DNA from: an uncultured Eubacteriales bacterium
GTDB lineage: Bacteria; Bacillota; Clostridia; Christensenellales; Aristaeellaceae
NCBI GenBank assembly: GCA_900542395.1
Contig: UQNM01000011.1
Span: 1-38,445 of the forward strand
Length of the DNA stretch: 38,445 nucleotides
Direction of reading: 5' to 3'
The notes under the pieces are model-generated. The model did no database searches. It had not been told where the DNA came from and saw only the letters and a program-made list of their open reading frames with translations. This document shows positions 22,810 through 29,502 of this stretch, piece by piece. The translations under genes and the position numbers were made by a program. The number at the start of each line of letters is the position of its first letter. Position 1 is the stretch's first letter.

Positions 22810-22848
22810 TAAAAAGCGAAGGCGCGGCCTGACGGCCGACGCCCTCGC
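22810..22848 (-). terminator. Intra-operon terminator after the second binding-protein gene
   Basis: Minus strand: GCGAGGGCG-CGGCC pairs with GGCC-CGCC-TTCGC around a GTCA loop, followed by TTTTTAT. It lies about 18 bp past the binding-protein stop and before the ATPase gene, the same arrangement as at 3423-3454 in the first importer. Confidence 0.72.
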
Positions 22849-22865
22849 CCGAAGGCATGTGGAAA

Positions 22866-23873
22866 TTACATGTCCATCATGATATCCTGAACCTTTTCCT
22901 TCAGCTCGGAGGTGTGGGCGATGACGTAATCGCTGTCCTCGTAGATGAGCTTGATGTCGGCCAGCGGGGTCATAACGTCGTTCTTATACTCAACCTCGCG
23001 CACGTTGCGGCTGGTGGTGTTTTCCGCCAGGAAGCGCTGCGCCTCTTCGGAGAGCATGAAATCGACGAACGCCTTGGCGTTCTCGACGTTCTTCGCGTTC
23101 TTGACGATACCGATCTGCGCCGGCAGGAACACGGTGCCCTCGACCGGGTAGACGACCTTGATGTTGGTCGCGCCGTCCTTAATCAGGGTGACGCAGGGGT
23201 CTTCGTAGGTCAGGCCGACGGCATATTCGCCGTTGTAAACGCCCTTGTACACCGCGGAGGAGCCGCTGGTGATGGCGACCTGCTGGCCGACGAACAGATC
23301 CTGCACATACTGCCAGGCCGCGTCGTCCTCATAGCCGCCCATGGCGAGCAGCATGTTGGTAAGCTGGCAGAACGCGGAGGAAGAAGAAGCCGGATCGGCG
23401 GAAGCGATCTTGCCCACCAGCTCGGGCTGGAGCAGATCGGCGTAGCCGTTCACCTCGATGCCCATTTCCTTGAGCATGTCGGTGTTCACCAGCAGCACGG
23501 AGCCGTCGATGGTGTAGTTGGTGCAGTAGCCGCGGGTGTTCTTGTACGCATCCATCAGGTACTGATCCTGATCGGAGACGTAATCCTGGAACAGATCCGC
23601 GTTGGCCACGTAGTTGGCCAGCGAGCCGCCGTACATGAGATCGAAGGTGCTGTATTCCTGCGCGATTTCGCTGCCGATGCGCTTCATGCAGTCGCCCGTG
23701 CCGATGGACTCGACCTTGACCTTGATGCCCGTCTGCTCCTCAAACACCGGGATGATGGAGAGCAGGCCGTCGCTGTTCGGGGAGCAGATGTTCAGTTCGC
23801 CGTCGGCCAAAGCCAGCGCCGCGCCGCCAATGAGCATCATGGACGCCAGGGCGGCAGCAAGGAATTTTTTCAT
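22866..23873 (-). CDS. Extracellular binding protein of the Fbp/Afu-type importer
   Basis: Secreted substrate-binding protein, 335 residues, of the family that includes FbpA (iron), AfuA (hexose phosphates) and phosphonate binders. The signal peptide ends ALALA|DG, a type I site without a lipobox cysteine. The mature chain opens GELNICSPNSDGLLSIIPVF, followed by SIGTGDCMKRIGSE; these fit AfuA-like proteins better than classical FbpA, because the paired tyrosines that bind iron are not evident (the region reads GVYNGEYAVGLTYEDP). Substrate is therefore open. Start ATG at 23873, with AAAGGAGG 9 nt upstream. It is first in the operon; the terminator at 22810-22848 probably makes it more abundant than its partners. 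Confidence 0.9.
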   Translation of the reverse strand: MKKFLAAALASMMLIGGAALALADGELNICSPNSDGLLSIIPVFEEQTGIKVKVESIGTGDCMKRIGSEIAQEYSTFDLMYGGSLANYVANADLFQDYVSDQDQYLMDAYKNTRGYCTNYTIDGSVLLVNTDMLKEMGIEVNGYADLLQPELVGKIASADPASSSSAFCQLTNMLLAMGGYEDDAAWQYVQDLFVGQQVAITSGSSAVYKGVYNGEYAVGLTYEDPCVTLIKDGATNIKVVYPVEGTVFLPAQIGIVKNAKNVENAKAFVDFMLSEEAQRFLAENTTSRNVREVEYKNDVMTPLADIKLIYEDSDYVIAHTSELKEKVQDIMMDM

Positions 23874-23932
23874 GGAAAGTTTCCTCCTTTTTGTTTTAGG
23901 CAGTGGATGGTTCGCTCATTGCCTTTGCGATT

Positions 23933-23961
23933 ATTATATCACTTCACTTGGTCATGCACAA
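23933..23961 (-). promoter_or_regulatory. Promoter of the Fbp/Afu-type ABC operon
   Basis: Minus strand: TTGTGC (23956-23961), 17-bp spacer, TATAAT (23933-23938), about 60 bp upstream of the binding-protein start. Confidence 0.65.
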
Positions 23962-24072
23962 CCATCATTTTACCGAAATTTTACACACCTTGCGCAAAAA
24001 TCGCGTTTCTGATTCAAAAATTTATTTTGCGTTGTTTCAAAAAAGCTGGACGAAAGCCCGCAGCCTCGCTTT

Positions 24073-24128
24073 ACTCCTTCAGTCAGCTCCGCTGACAGCT
24101 TCCTCAAGGAGGAAGCCCTTTTGGGCGC
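24073..24128 (-). repeat. Dispersed hairpin element, second copy
   Basis: Read on the minus strand it begins GCGCCCAAAAGGGCTTCCTC and ends GACTGAAGGAGT, matching the 8408-8465 copy in order: GCGCCC edge, a CTTCCTC-ctt-GAGGAAG hairpin, a GTCAGC/GCTGAC hairpin and the GAAGGAGT edge. Base changes in the stems are compensated (CTCCCTC/GAGGGAG versus CTTCCTC/GAGGAAG), so the fold, not the exact sequence, is kept. Confidence 0.7.
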
Positions 24129-24143
24129 ATATCCTCCGAAAAT

Positions 24144-24190
24144 AAAAAGAAACTCCGCCGCAAGTCATGCGCTCACAGCAGAGTTTTCTT
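24144..24190 (-). terminator. Terminator downstream of the hemolysin III-like gene
   Basis: Minus strand: AAACTC-GC (24181-24186 side) pairs with GC-GAGTTT (24150-24155 side) across a long loop, followed by CTTTTTATTTT. It lies 215 bp past the hemolysin III-like stop, beyond the inverted repeat, so the assignment to that gene is tentative. Confidence 0.45.
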
Positions 24191-24201
24191 TCAACAAACG
24201 C

Positions 24202-24288
24202 GGGCGCGCAATGCGCGCCCCTACGGGCACAGCAGCATAATGCGCGGTTGCTTTTCCGCAACGTTGTAGGGGCGCGCATTGCGCGCCC
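24202..24288. repeat. Long inverted repeat with self-palindromic 23-bp arms
   Basis: Arms at 24202-24224 and 24266-24288 are perfect reverse complements (23 bp, ending in CCCCTAC / GTAGGGG), and each arm is itself nearly palindromic (GGGCGCGCAATGCGCGCCC). The 41-bp centre carries a smaller GTTGC/GCAAC stem. The layout resembles the small non-autonomous repeats common in gut Bacillota; no transposase is nearby. Confidence 0.8.
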
Positions 24289-24404
24289 GTTACCGGAATT
24301 TGTGCATAATTTCGGATTTGCTCATTTACTGTTCTTTCAATATGCAGTCTGTTTTCCGTTAAAGCCGCTTTCCTTGAGAAATGTCAGCGTGACAAAAGGC
24401 GTTC

Positions 24405-25076
24405 TTACAGCGCGAACAGCAGAATCGCCAGAATGTGACAGACGCTGCCCAGAATCACAAACACGTGGAACACGCAATGCATGAACGGCTTGGTTCTGCC
24501 CTTGCCGTAGAGCACCGCGCCCACCGTATACAGCAGCCCGCCGCCCAGAATCAGCAGGAAGCCGCCCCAGCCGATGGCCTGAATCAGCAGCGGGAGCTTG
24601 AAGACGATGCACCAGCCGATGGCCATGTAGCAGACCATCGAAAAGACCTTGTATTTGTTGAGGTCAATCGCCGTGAACGCAATGCCCACCGCCGCCAGCG
24701 CCCAGACAATGCCCATCAGCACCCAGCTGGCCACCGGGTCAATCGGCCGCATCGCGCTCAGCAGCAGCGGCGTATACGTGCCCGCAATCAGCACGTAGAT
24801 CGTGCAGTGGTCAAACACCTGCATCACGCGCTTGCCAAGGCCGGGCTTGAGCCCGTGGTAGACGCTGGACATCGTATACAGCAGGATCATCGAAACGCCG
24901 AACACGATTGATCCGGCCAGACCGAATCCGTTGTGGTGCAGCGCGGAAACGATGATGCACAGCACCAGCCCCGCGACGCCCACCGCGCCGCCGACAATGT
25001 GGCTGATCATGTTGAACAGCTCTTCGTTTTTCGTGTAGACCGGCATTTCGCGATCCATGAGTTTGGTGCGTGCCAT
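24405..25076 (-). CDS. Hemolysin III family membrane protein (PAQR-like)
   Basis: Seven-span membrane protein of the hemolysin III / YqfA / progestin-AdipoQ receptor superfamily, 223 residues. It keeps the metal-site motifs of the superfamily: EELFNMISHIVGG near the N-terminus (with His), SSVYHGLK in the first third and CVFHVFVILGSVCHI near the C-terminus. The family may be metal-dependent lipid hydrolases; the haemolytic activity for which it is named is not general. The start chosen is the ATG at 25076 (MARTKLMDREMP), with GGGGGA 6 nt upstream. It is transcribed alone from the promoter at 25125-25153, whose start region carries a 21-bp palindrome. Confidence 0.92.
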   Translation of the reverse strand: MARTKLMDREMPVYTKNEELFNMISHIVGGAVGVAGLVLCIIVSALHHNGFGLAGSIVFGVSMILLYTMSSVYHGLKPGLGKRVMQVFDHCTIYVLIAGTYTPLLLSAMRPIDPVASWVLMGIVWALAAVGIAFTAIDLNKYKVFSMVCYMAIGWCIVFKLPLLIQAIGWGGFLLILGGGLLYTVGAVLYGKGRTKPFMHCVFHVFVILGSVCHILAILLFAL

Positions 25077-25100
25077 AGCGCTTCCCCCTTCGAGCAACCC

Positions 25101-25121
25101 ATCTAGTATTGAAAACTAGAT
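25101..25121. promoter_or_regulatory. Perfect 7-7-7 palindrome at the hemolysin III-like transcription start
   Basis: ATCTAGT, seven bases, ACTAGAT. It begins 4 bp downstream of the -10 box, about where transcription starts, so it is a candidate repressor operator or the first stem of the mRNA. Confidence 0.5.
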
Positions 25122-25124
25122 TGT

Positions 25125-25153
25125 AGTTTAGCACGTTCGTCAGGGAATGTCAA
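25125..25153 (-). promoter_or_regulatory. Promoter of the hemolysin III-like gene
   Basis: Minus strand: TTGACA (25148-25153), 17-bp spacer, TAAACT (25125-25130). Confidence 0.7.
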
Positions 25154-25238
25154 GGGGTTTGCGAAACTCCTTTCGAAACAGGAAAACCGGATCAAAGCAG
25201 CGGCGCTCAAACAAACCTCCCGCCTGCTCCGTTCCTCT

Positions 25239-26339
25239 TCAGGCCTTTTCAAATTCGTGCGCGACGCGCTGCAAGAGCTGGCGAATCGGCAGATGCTGCG
25301 GGCAGGCTCGCTCGCACTTGCCGCATTTCACGCAATCCGACGCCCTGCGTCCGGGCGCGGCGTGCGCCGCGTAATCGGCGTTTCCGTCGGGGTGCATCTG
25401 CCTGTCGTTCATCGCCGCGAACAGCTCCGGGATGGCGATGTGTTTCGGGCATCCGTCAACGCAGTAGCGGCAGCCCGTGCAGGGAATCAGGTTCCCGCCG
25501 CTTAAAATCGCCCGAACGCGGCCGACAGCGGCCTTTTCGCGTTCATCGAGCGCCCGGAAATCCCGCATGAACGAGAGATTATCCCGCATCTGCTCCATGT
25601 TGCTCATGCCGGAGAGCACCATCATCATGCCGGGGAAGCCCGCCGCAAAGCGAATCGCGTAGCTCGCCGCGCTTCCGCCGTGCAGCGCATCCAGCACGGC
25701 CTTCGCGTTTTCCGGCAGATTGACCAGATTGCCGCCCTTGACCGGCTCCATGACGATCACCGGCTTGCCGTGCTTCACGCAGACCTCGTAGCATTTGCGG
25801 CTCTGCACCTTCGGGTCGTCGTAATCCGCGTAGTTGAACTGGAGCTGCACCGCCTCGATCGCCGGATACTCCGTCAGAATCTGCTCCAGCACCTCCGCGC
25901 TGTCGTGGAAGGAGAGGCCGACGTGGCGAACCCTGCCCTCCGCCTTCAGCGCGAACGCCGTCTCATACGCGCGGCAGGCCTTGAAGTGGCCGTAGTTCTT
26001 CGCGCTCTGCGCGTGCATCAGGTAAAAATCGAAATACGTCACGCCGCAGGCTTCGAGCTGGCTTTCAAACAGCGGCCGGATATCCGCCTCGCTCTTAAAA
26101 AAGCTCCCCGTCAGCTTATCCGTCAGCACGTAGCTTTCGCGCGGATAGCGGCTCGTCAGGCAGGCCTTGAGCGCCTTTTCGCTCTCGCCCTGAAGATAGC
26201 CGTGCGCCGTATCGAAGTAGTTGAAGCCCGCCTCCAAAAATGCATCGACCATCCGTCCGGTTTCCTCAAGGTTCACGCTTTCCCCGTTCATCGGCAGGCG
26301 CATGCAGCCAAAGCCGAAATTCTTCTTGATGTTGTCCAT
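25239..26339 (-). CDS. Aldo/keto reductase with C-terminal 2[4Fe-4S] ferredoxin domain
   Basis: NAD(P)H-type oxidoreductase, 366 residues. The N-terminal TIM barrel carries the aldo/keto reductase tetrad: Asp43 and Tyr48 (FDTAHGY), Lys75 (TDKLTG) and His109 (YLMHAQS). The C-terminal ~80 residues hold two four-cysteine clusters: C287-X2-C-X2-C-X3-C297 (CTGCRYCVDGCP) and C336-X2-C-X2-C-X3-C346 (CVKCGKCERACP), so it probably exchanges electrons with ferredoxin-like partners. This fusion is common in anaerobes. I placed the start at the ATG at 26339 (MDNIKKNFGFG), with AAAGGG 8 nt upstream; an ATG at 26369 adds ten residues and also has AAGGGG 9 nt upstream, so it is nearly as likely. Single-gene unit; substrate unknown. 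Confidence 0.9.
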   Translation of the reverse strand: MDNIKKNFGFGCMRLPMNGESVNLEETGRMVDAFLEAGFNYFDTAHGYLQGESEKALKACLTSRYPRESYVLTDKLTGSFFKSEADIRPLFESQLEACGVTYFDFYLMHAQSAKNYGHFKACRAYETAFALKAEGRVRHVGLSFHDSAEVLEQILTEYPAIEAVQLQFNYADYDDPKVQSRKCYEVCVKHGKPVIVMEPVKGGNLVNLPENAKAVLDALHGGSAASYAIRFAAGFPGMMMVLSGMSNMEQMRDNLSFMRDFRALDEREKAAVGRVRAILSGGNLIPCTGCRYCVDGCPKHIAIPELFAAMNDRQMHPDGNADYAAHAAPGRRASDCVKCGKCERACPQHLPIRQLLQRVAHEFEKA

Positions 26340-26451
26340 CCTGTACACCCTTTCAAAGCCCTGTTTCATGAAGCAAATCCCCTTCTATCATACAACCTGA
26401 CCTCGGCCTCAAGTCAAGCCTTTTGGGCAATTTTCTTCGCGCGGTCGTGCC

Positions 26452-26483
26452 AAAAAGGAAAACCCCCTGCTAACGGCAGGGGG
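26452..26483 (-). terminator. Terminator of the rplJ-rplL operon
   Basis: Minus strand: CCCCCTGC / GCAGGGGG around a 5-nt loop, followed by TTTTCCTTTTT. It lies 22 bp after the rplL stop, so rpoB and rpoC are not in this operon. Confidence 0.88.
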
Positions 26484-26505
26484 CTGAATTTCCGGGAAAG
26501 GGAAA

Positions 26506-26880
26506 TTACTTGACTTCGACCTTCGCGCCCGCTTCTTCGAGCTTCTTCTTCATGGTCTCGGCCTCTTCCTTGGAAGCGCCTTCCTTCAGGGTCTTCGGAG
26601 CGCCTTCGACGATGTCCTTGGCTTCCTTCAGGCCCAGGCCCGGCACGACCTCGCGGACGGCCTTGATGATGGCGACCTTCTTGGCAGCGTCGAAGCCAGC
26701 CAGAACGACGTCAAACTCGGTCTTCTCCTCAGCGGCAGCGGCCGGAGCGCCAGCGACGCCAGCAGCGGCAACCGGAGCGGCGGCGGAAACGCCGAACTTC
26801 TCTTCGAGGGCCTTCACGAGCTCAGAAGCCTGGATCAGGGTCAGGCTTTCGATAGCGGAAACGATCTCATTGATTTCCAT
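26506..26880 (-). CDS. rplL: 50S ribosomal protein L7/L12
   Basis: Stalk protein that recruits translation GTPases, 124 residues. The N-terminal dimer/L10-binding part (2-30), the Ala/Gly-rich hinge (about 32-52, SAAAPVAAAGVAGAPAAAA) and the C-terminal domain with KTEFDVVLAGFDAAKKVAII and GLGLKEAKDIVEGAP are all typical. Start ATG at 26880, with GGAGGTAACTTACC upstream. It is second in the rplJ-rplL operon and followed by a terminator instead of the usual rpoBC genes. Confidence 0.98.
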   Translation of the reverse strand: MEINEIVSAIESLTLIQASELVKALEEKFGVSAAAPVAAAGVAGAPAAAAEEKTEFDVVLAGFDAAKKVAIIKAVREVVPGLGLKEAKDIVEGAPKTLKEGASKEEAETMKKKLEEAGAKVEVK

Positions 26881-26950
26881 GGTAAGTTACCTCCGTTATT
26901 GTAGATTTGTTTGGTTTGAAGATGCCGTCTATCCGGCTGTCTTTTGCAGA

Positions 26951-27472
26951 TTACTGCTCGCCGGCTTCGGCCTTCTTGTCGGCAATCGCCTGAATGACGT
27001 AAGCCAGAGCGGTCGCCTGAGAATTGAGGCAACCCATGATCTTGGCGATGAGCTGCTCGCGCGGCAGGATATCGGCCAGAGCCTTGACCTCTTCCACGCT
27101 CTGCACAGCGCCGTCCATGATGCCGGCCTTGATGGTCAGCGGGGACGTCTTCTTGTCCTTCTCAGCGGCGGTGATGAACTCCTTGATGAGCTTCGGAGCG
27201 GACACCGGATCGCCGTTGCCGAAAACGAAAGCGTTCGGGCCTTCGAGAATCGCGTCGTCGATCTTGATGCCCTTGTTCTCCAGCGCGCGCTTCATCAGCG
27301 TGTTCTTGAGAACGCAGTAATCAACGTTCGCCGCGCGGCACTTGGCGCGCAGGGCGGTGATGGCCTCCACGGTCAGCGCCTTATACTCGACGATGACGAT
27401 GGACTCGGCCTTCTCGATCTTCTCCTCGATTTCGGAAACAACGACTTTCTTCGCTTCAAAATTCTTGGACAT
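26951..27472 (-). CDS. rplJ: 50S ribosomal protein L10
   Basis: Base of the ribosomal stalk, 173 residues; it binds 23S rRNA and carries the L7/L12 dimers. MSKNFEAKKVVVSEIEEKIE, the rRNA-binding ALRAKCRAANVDYCVLKNTL and the C-terminal helix DKKAEAGEQ for L7/L12 are as expected. The start chosen is the ATG at 27472, with AAGGAGG 9 nt upstream; in-frame codons upstream would run through the leader hairpin. It has its own promoter (27652-27680) and a leader with an L10-type regulatory structure, and is followed by rplL 70 bp later. Separated from rplA by four non-ribosomal genes. Confidence 0.98.
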   Translation of the reverse strand: MSKNFEAKKVVVSEIEEKIEKAESIVIVEYKALTVEAITALRAKCRAANVDYCVLKNTLMKRALENKGIKIDDAILEGPNAFVFGNGDPVSAPKLIKEFITAAEKDKKTSPLTIKAGIMDGAVQSVEEVKALADILPREQLIAKIMGCLNSQATALAYVIQAIADKKAEAGEQ

Positions 27473-27645
27473 GTCATTTTCCTCCTTCCCGAAAGGTTTC
27501 GGAAAAGAAAAGCCCCTGCGCTGGGCGCAAGGGCAGAAAACCGTTTTCACGGAAAAATCGCACTCGCACCTCGGCTGGCGGAAAACCCTTTATGACGCGC
27601 AAGCGCGTGACCAACTGTCTTAGGCACAGAACTTTTCAATTCACG
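27473..27645 (-). promoter_or_regulatory. L10 leader (autoregulatory RNA) of rplJ-rplL
   Basis: The ~170-nt leader contains ACAGTTGGTC and, further on, CCGCCAGCCGAGGTG, the paired, conserved blocks of L10-binding leaders of Bacillota, joined by a GCGCTTGCGC stem. It ends in an attenuator hairpin (27503-27534). The L10-L12 complex should bind here and favour termination when in excess. Confidence 0.72.
27503..27534 (-). terminator. Attenuator hairpin in the rplJ leader
   Basis: Minus strand: GCCCTTGCGC and GCGCAGGGGC (10-bp stem, 3-nt loop), then TTTTCTTTT, about 30 bp before the rplJ start. A leader terminator that is a plausible switch for the L10 leader. Confidence 0.75.
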
Positions 27646-27651
27646 GGTGCT

Positions 27652-27680
27652 ATCATATCATATTTATCCGGGATTGTCAA
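27652..27680 (-). promoter_or_regulatory. Promoter of rplJ-rplL
   Basis: Minus strand: TTGACA (27675-27680), 17-bp spacer, TATGAT (27652-27657). It shows that rplJL is a transcription unit separate from rplKA. Confidence 0.75.
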
Positions 27681-27692
27681 CGATTTTGAGCG

Positions 27693-27735
27693 AAAAACAG
27701 AGGGTTTCCGTCTCTTTTTTGGCGCTGTTCCTCTG
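27693..27735 (-). terminator. Weak terminator after the anti-sigma-like gene
   Basis: Minus strand: CAGAGG (27730-27735) and CCTCTG (27698-27703) separated by 26 nt, followed by TTTTTC. The stem is short, so read-through into rplJL is possible. Confidence 0.4.
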
Positions 27736-27767
27736 TCTTGCAAAAACGCGGCGGTTTCCGTCGGGAT

Positions 27768-28838
27768 TTATCTTGCCCGAACCATCCTATACCCCACCGA
27801 GCCCGTCTCCGCGTTATCCTCCTGCTCAAGCGTCACCCAGCTTCCGATGCGCTTTTCAAACGTCCATGTTTCGCCCGCGAGCAGCTGCTCGCCCTCGTCC
27901 AGCGACGCATTGAATCCGTCAAGCAGCATTCCCTGCGCGTCCGTCGCCCAGATGCTCACGTATCCGTCGGTTTCCCCGCTGTCGTCCGCGTCCTTCGTCA
28001 GCGTCGCCACAAAATAGTGGTCGCGCAGCTCCGCGTCCGCGTCCTGTTCTTCGGCGATTCGCGTCGGCGCCTGCTCGATGTTCAGCCAGATTTCAAACCG
28101 TTCCGCCCCGTCCATCGCCCCCGGCTCGATCTCCGCGCTCAGGAGCGATTTTCCGCCCGCCAGCAGCGCCGGGCTGACGCTCATATCCACGGCGGTTTCC
28201 AGCCGCTTCCCGTCCGCGTCAAAACCGACGAGATACGCGCCGTCCACGTGCATTTCCTCTGCGCTTTCCGCCAGCACCAGCAGCATCCGAATGCCGCCCG
28301 CCTCGTCCACGTCGGTCAGCGTCTGCGCCAGAACGCGGAGCTTCCCCGTCTCGTCGAGGATATCCCGCTGTGCCGCCTGCTCAAGGGTCAGCGTCTGCGC
28401 GCCGATGGGCAGCGTCACGCGCGTTTCGTTCTCCGGGGTGATCTGCGCGACCTGAACCGTCCGGTTCTCCTGCAATTCCTCAAGCCGCTTGGTGTGGTCG
28501 TTGCCCGAAAGCCCCAAGACCGTCGCCGTACCGCCGAATACGAGCACCGCCGCCAGCAGCGCCGCGACCGCCGCGCTCCGCTTGGGCGCGCGCTTTTGGG
28601 GATGCAGCTTCTCGCGGATCGCGCGCAGGTTCTGCGCCGCGTGCGTCTCCTCCTTCGCGCCGCTCAGCTCGGCCAGCAGCGCTTCGCAGGCGTTCACCGC
28701 GTCCATATCGACGTCCGCCGCCGCCTTGCGCAGCTCGCCGTCGATTTCCGCCCGCAGCGCCCTTCGCGCGTCGTCCGCACCGAGCGCCCCGTCCTTGATT
28801 TTCTGGCGCAGCATATCCATTTTTTCTTCGATGCTCAC
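27768..28838 (-). CDS. Probable membrane anti-sigma factor with FxLYD-like outer part
   Basis: Single-pass membrane protein, 356 residues, encoded 51 bp after an ECF-type sigma factor. Residues 1-85 are cytoplasmic, charged and helical (MSIEEKMDMLRQKIKDGALG..), the likely sigma-binding part; there is no HxxxCxxC zinc motif. One membrane segment spans about 87-108 (AAVAALLAAVLVFGGTATVL). The outer ~245 residues contain two stretches, around 185-240 and 285-340 (GYVSIWATDAQGMLLDG, LLAGETWTFEKRI), that resemble the FxLYD-type modules of the two secreted proteins encoded just upstream. I placed the start at the GTG at 28838, with GGAGGG 7 nt upstream; longer versions are possible. Assignment as anti-sigma is inferred from position and topology. 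Confidence 0.68.
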   Translation of the reverse strand: MSIEEKMDMLRQKIKDGALGADDARRALRAEIDGELRKAAADVDMDAVNACEALLAELSGAKEETHAAQNLRAIREKLHPQKRAPKRSAAVAALLAAVLVFGGTATVLGLSGNDHTKRLEELQENRTVQVAQITPENETRVTLPIGAQTLTLEQAAQRDILDETGKLRVLAQTLTDVDEAGGIRMLLVLAESAEEMHVDGAYLVGFDADGKRLETAVDMSVSPALLAGGKSLLSAEIEPGAMDGAERFEIWLNIEQAPTRIAEEQDADAELRDHYFVATLTKDADDSGETDGYVSIWATDAQGMLLDGFNASLDEGEQLLAGETWTFEKRIGSWVTLEQEDNAETGSVGYRMVRAR

Positions 28839-28889
28839 GCTTGTTCCCTCCATCCGATATCCGCTGTCTCCTATCCGATATTCCATCCG

Positions 28890-29426
28890 TCATGTCCGCT
28901 CGTCCTCGGCCAGCCGCCGCGCCTTCTTTCTCAGCCGCGCCAGCGCCGTCCGAATCGCGCCGATGGTCGTGTTCTGCCTTTTCGCCAGCTCTTCACAGCT
29001 CACGCCGTCCACAAAATGCGCCTGAACCAGCCCTTTTTCCCGCTCGTTGAGCGCGTCCAAAACCCGCTCAAGCGTTTCCCGGCTGCTGATTCTGTCGGGC
29101 AGCGCGTCGATGGCCGTCATCAGCTCCCGCTCCGTCAGCGCCGCGTCATCCTCCAGCGGCACATGCCGTTTCTGCCGTCTTCGGTAGGTATTCAGCGCCG
29201 TCATCAGCCGATACCGGCAGACCTTGAACAGCCATGCCTCGATATACGGCGCATCCTTCAGCGCGTCGTATTCCTCGTAGGCCTTCAGAAACGTCTTCTG
29301 GATGCTGTCGTCCACCAGATCGCGGTATTCCCCCCGGTGCCGCACGTAGTTCAGACTCGCCCGTTCCAGCTTTCCCGCGTATTGCAGGTACAGCGATTCG
29401 ATAAACGCCTCTTTTTCTTCCTTCAT
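28890..29426 (-). CDS. ECF-type RNA polymerase sigma factor
   Basis: Sigma-70 family factor of the small extracytoplasmic-function group, 178 residues. Region 2 covers about 15-85 (LVDDSIQKTFLKAYEEYDAL, EAWLFKVCRYRLMTALN) and region 4 covers about 120-175 (LNEREKGLVQAHFVDGVSCE, then TTIGAIRTALARLRKKARR, the HTH). No region 1 or 3 is present. It would direct RNA polymerase to a small regulon when freed from the membrane protein encoded next. Start ATG at 29426, with AGGGGCG 8 nt upstream. Own promoter at 29450-29478; no ECF-type GAAC motif was found there, so autoregulation is unproven. It lies between rplA and rplJ on the same strand. Confidence 0.88.
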   Translation of the reverse strand: MKEEKEAFIESLYLQYAGKLERASLNYVRHRGEYRDLVDDSIQKTFLKAYEEYDALKDAPYIEAWLFKVCRYRLMTALNTYRRRQKRHVPLEDDAALTERELMTAIDALPDRISSRETLERVLDALNEREKGLVQAHFVDGVSCEELAKRQNTTIGAIRTALARLRKKARRLAEDERT

Positions 29427-29449
29427 CGCGCCTACGCCCCTTTTGCCCT

Positions 29450-29478
29450 TCTATATGGAATAGCGCGCGAGCCGCCAA
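29450..29478 (-). promoter_or_regulatory. Promoter of the sigma / anti-sigma pair
   Basis: Minus strand: TTGGCG (29473-29478), 17-bp spacer, TATAGA (29450-29455). A vegetative-type promoter, so basal expression does not need the ECF factor itself. Confidence 0.5.
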
Positions 29479-29502
29479 AACGATACGCCCTTTTGCGATT
29501 TT

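Larger units (their letters stand above)
23962..24404. other. Gene-free spacer with several hairpin repeats
   Basis: I find no supported gene here. It holds the inverted copy of the dispersed hairpin element (24073-24128, relative of 8408-8465), a terminator-like hairpin for the downstream minus-strand gene (24144-24190), and a large inverted repeat (24202-24288). Short reading frames overlapping the repeats look spurious. Confidence 0.6.

Noticed and set aside
22866..23873. Calling this binding protein a ferric-iron-binding FbpA
   Set aside because: The paired tyrosines typical of iron-binding members are not evident, so the cargo is left open.
26387..26417. Promoter of the aldo/keto reductase (TTGACT..TATGAT)
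   Set aside because: The spacer is 19 bp, outside the 17-bp rule seen across the window; too weak to list as a feature.
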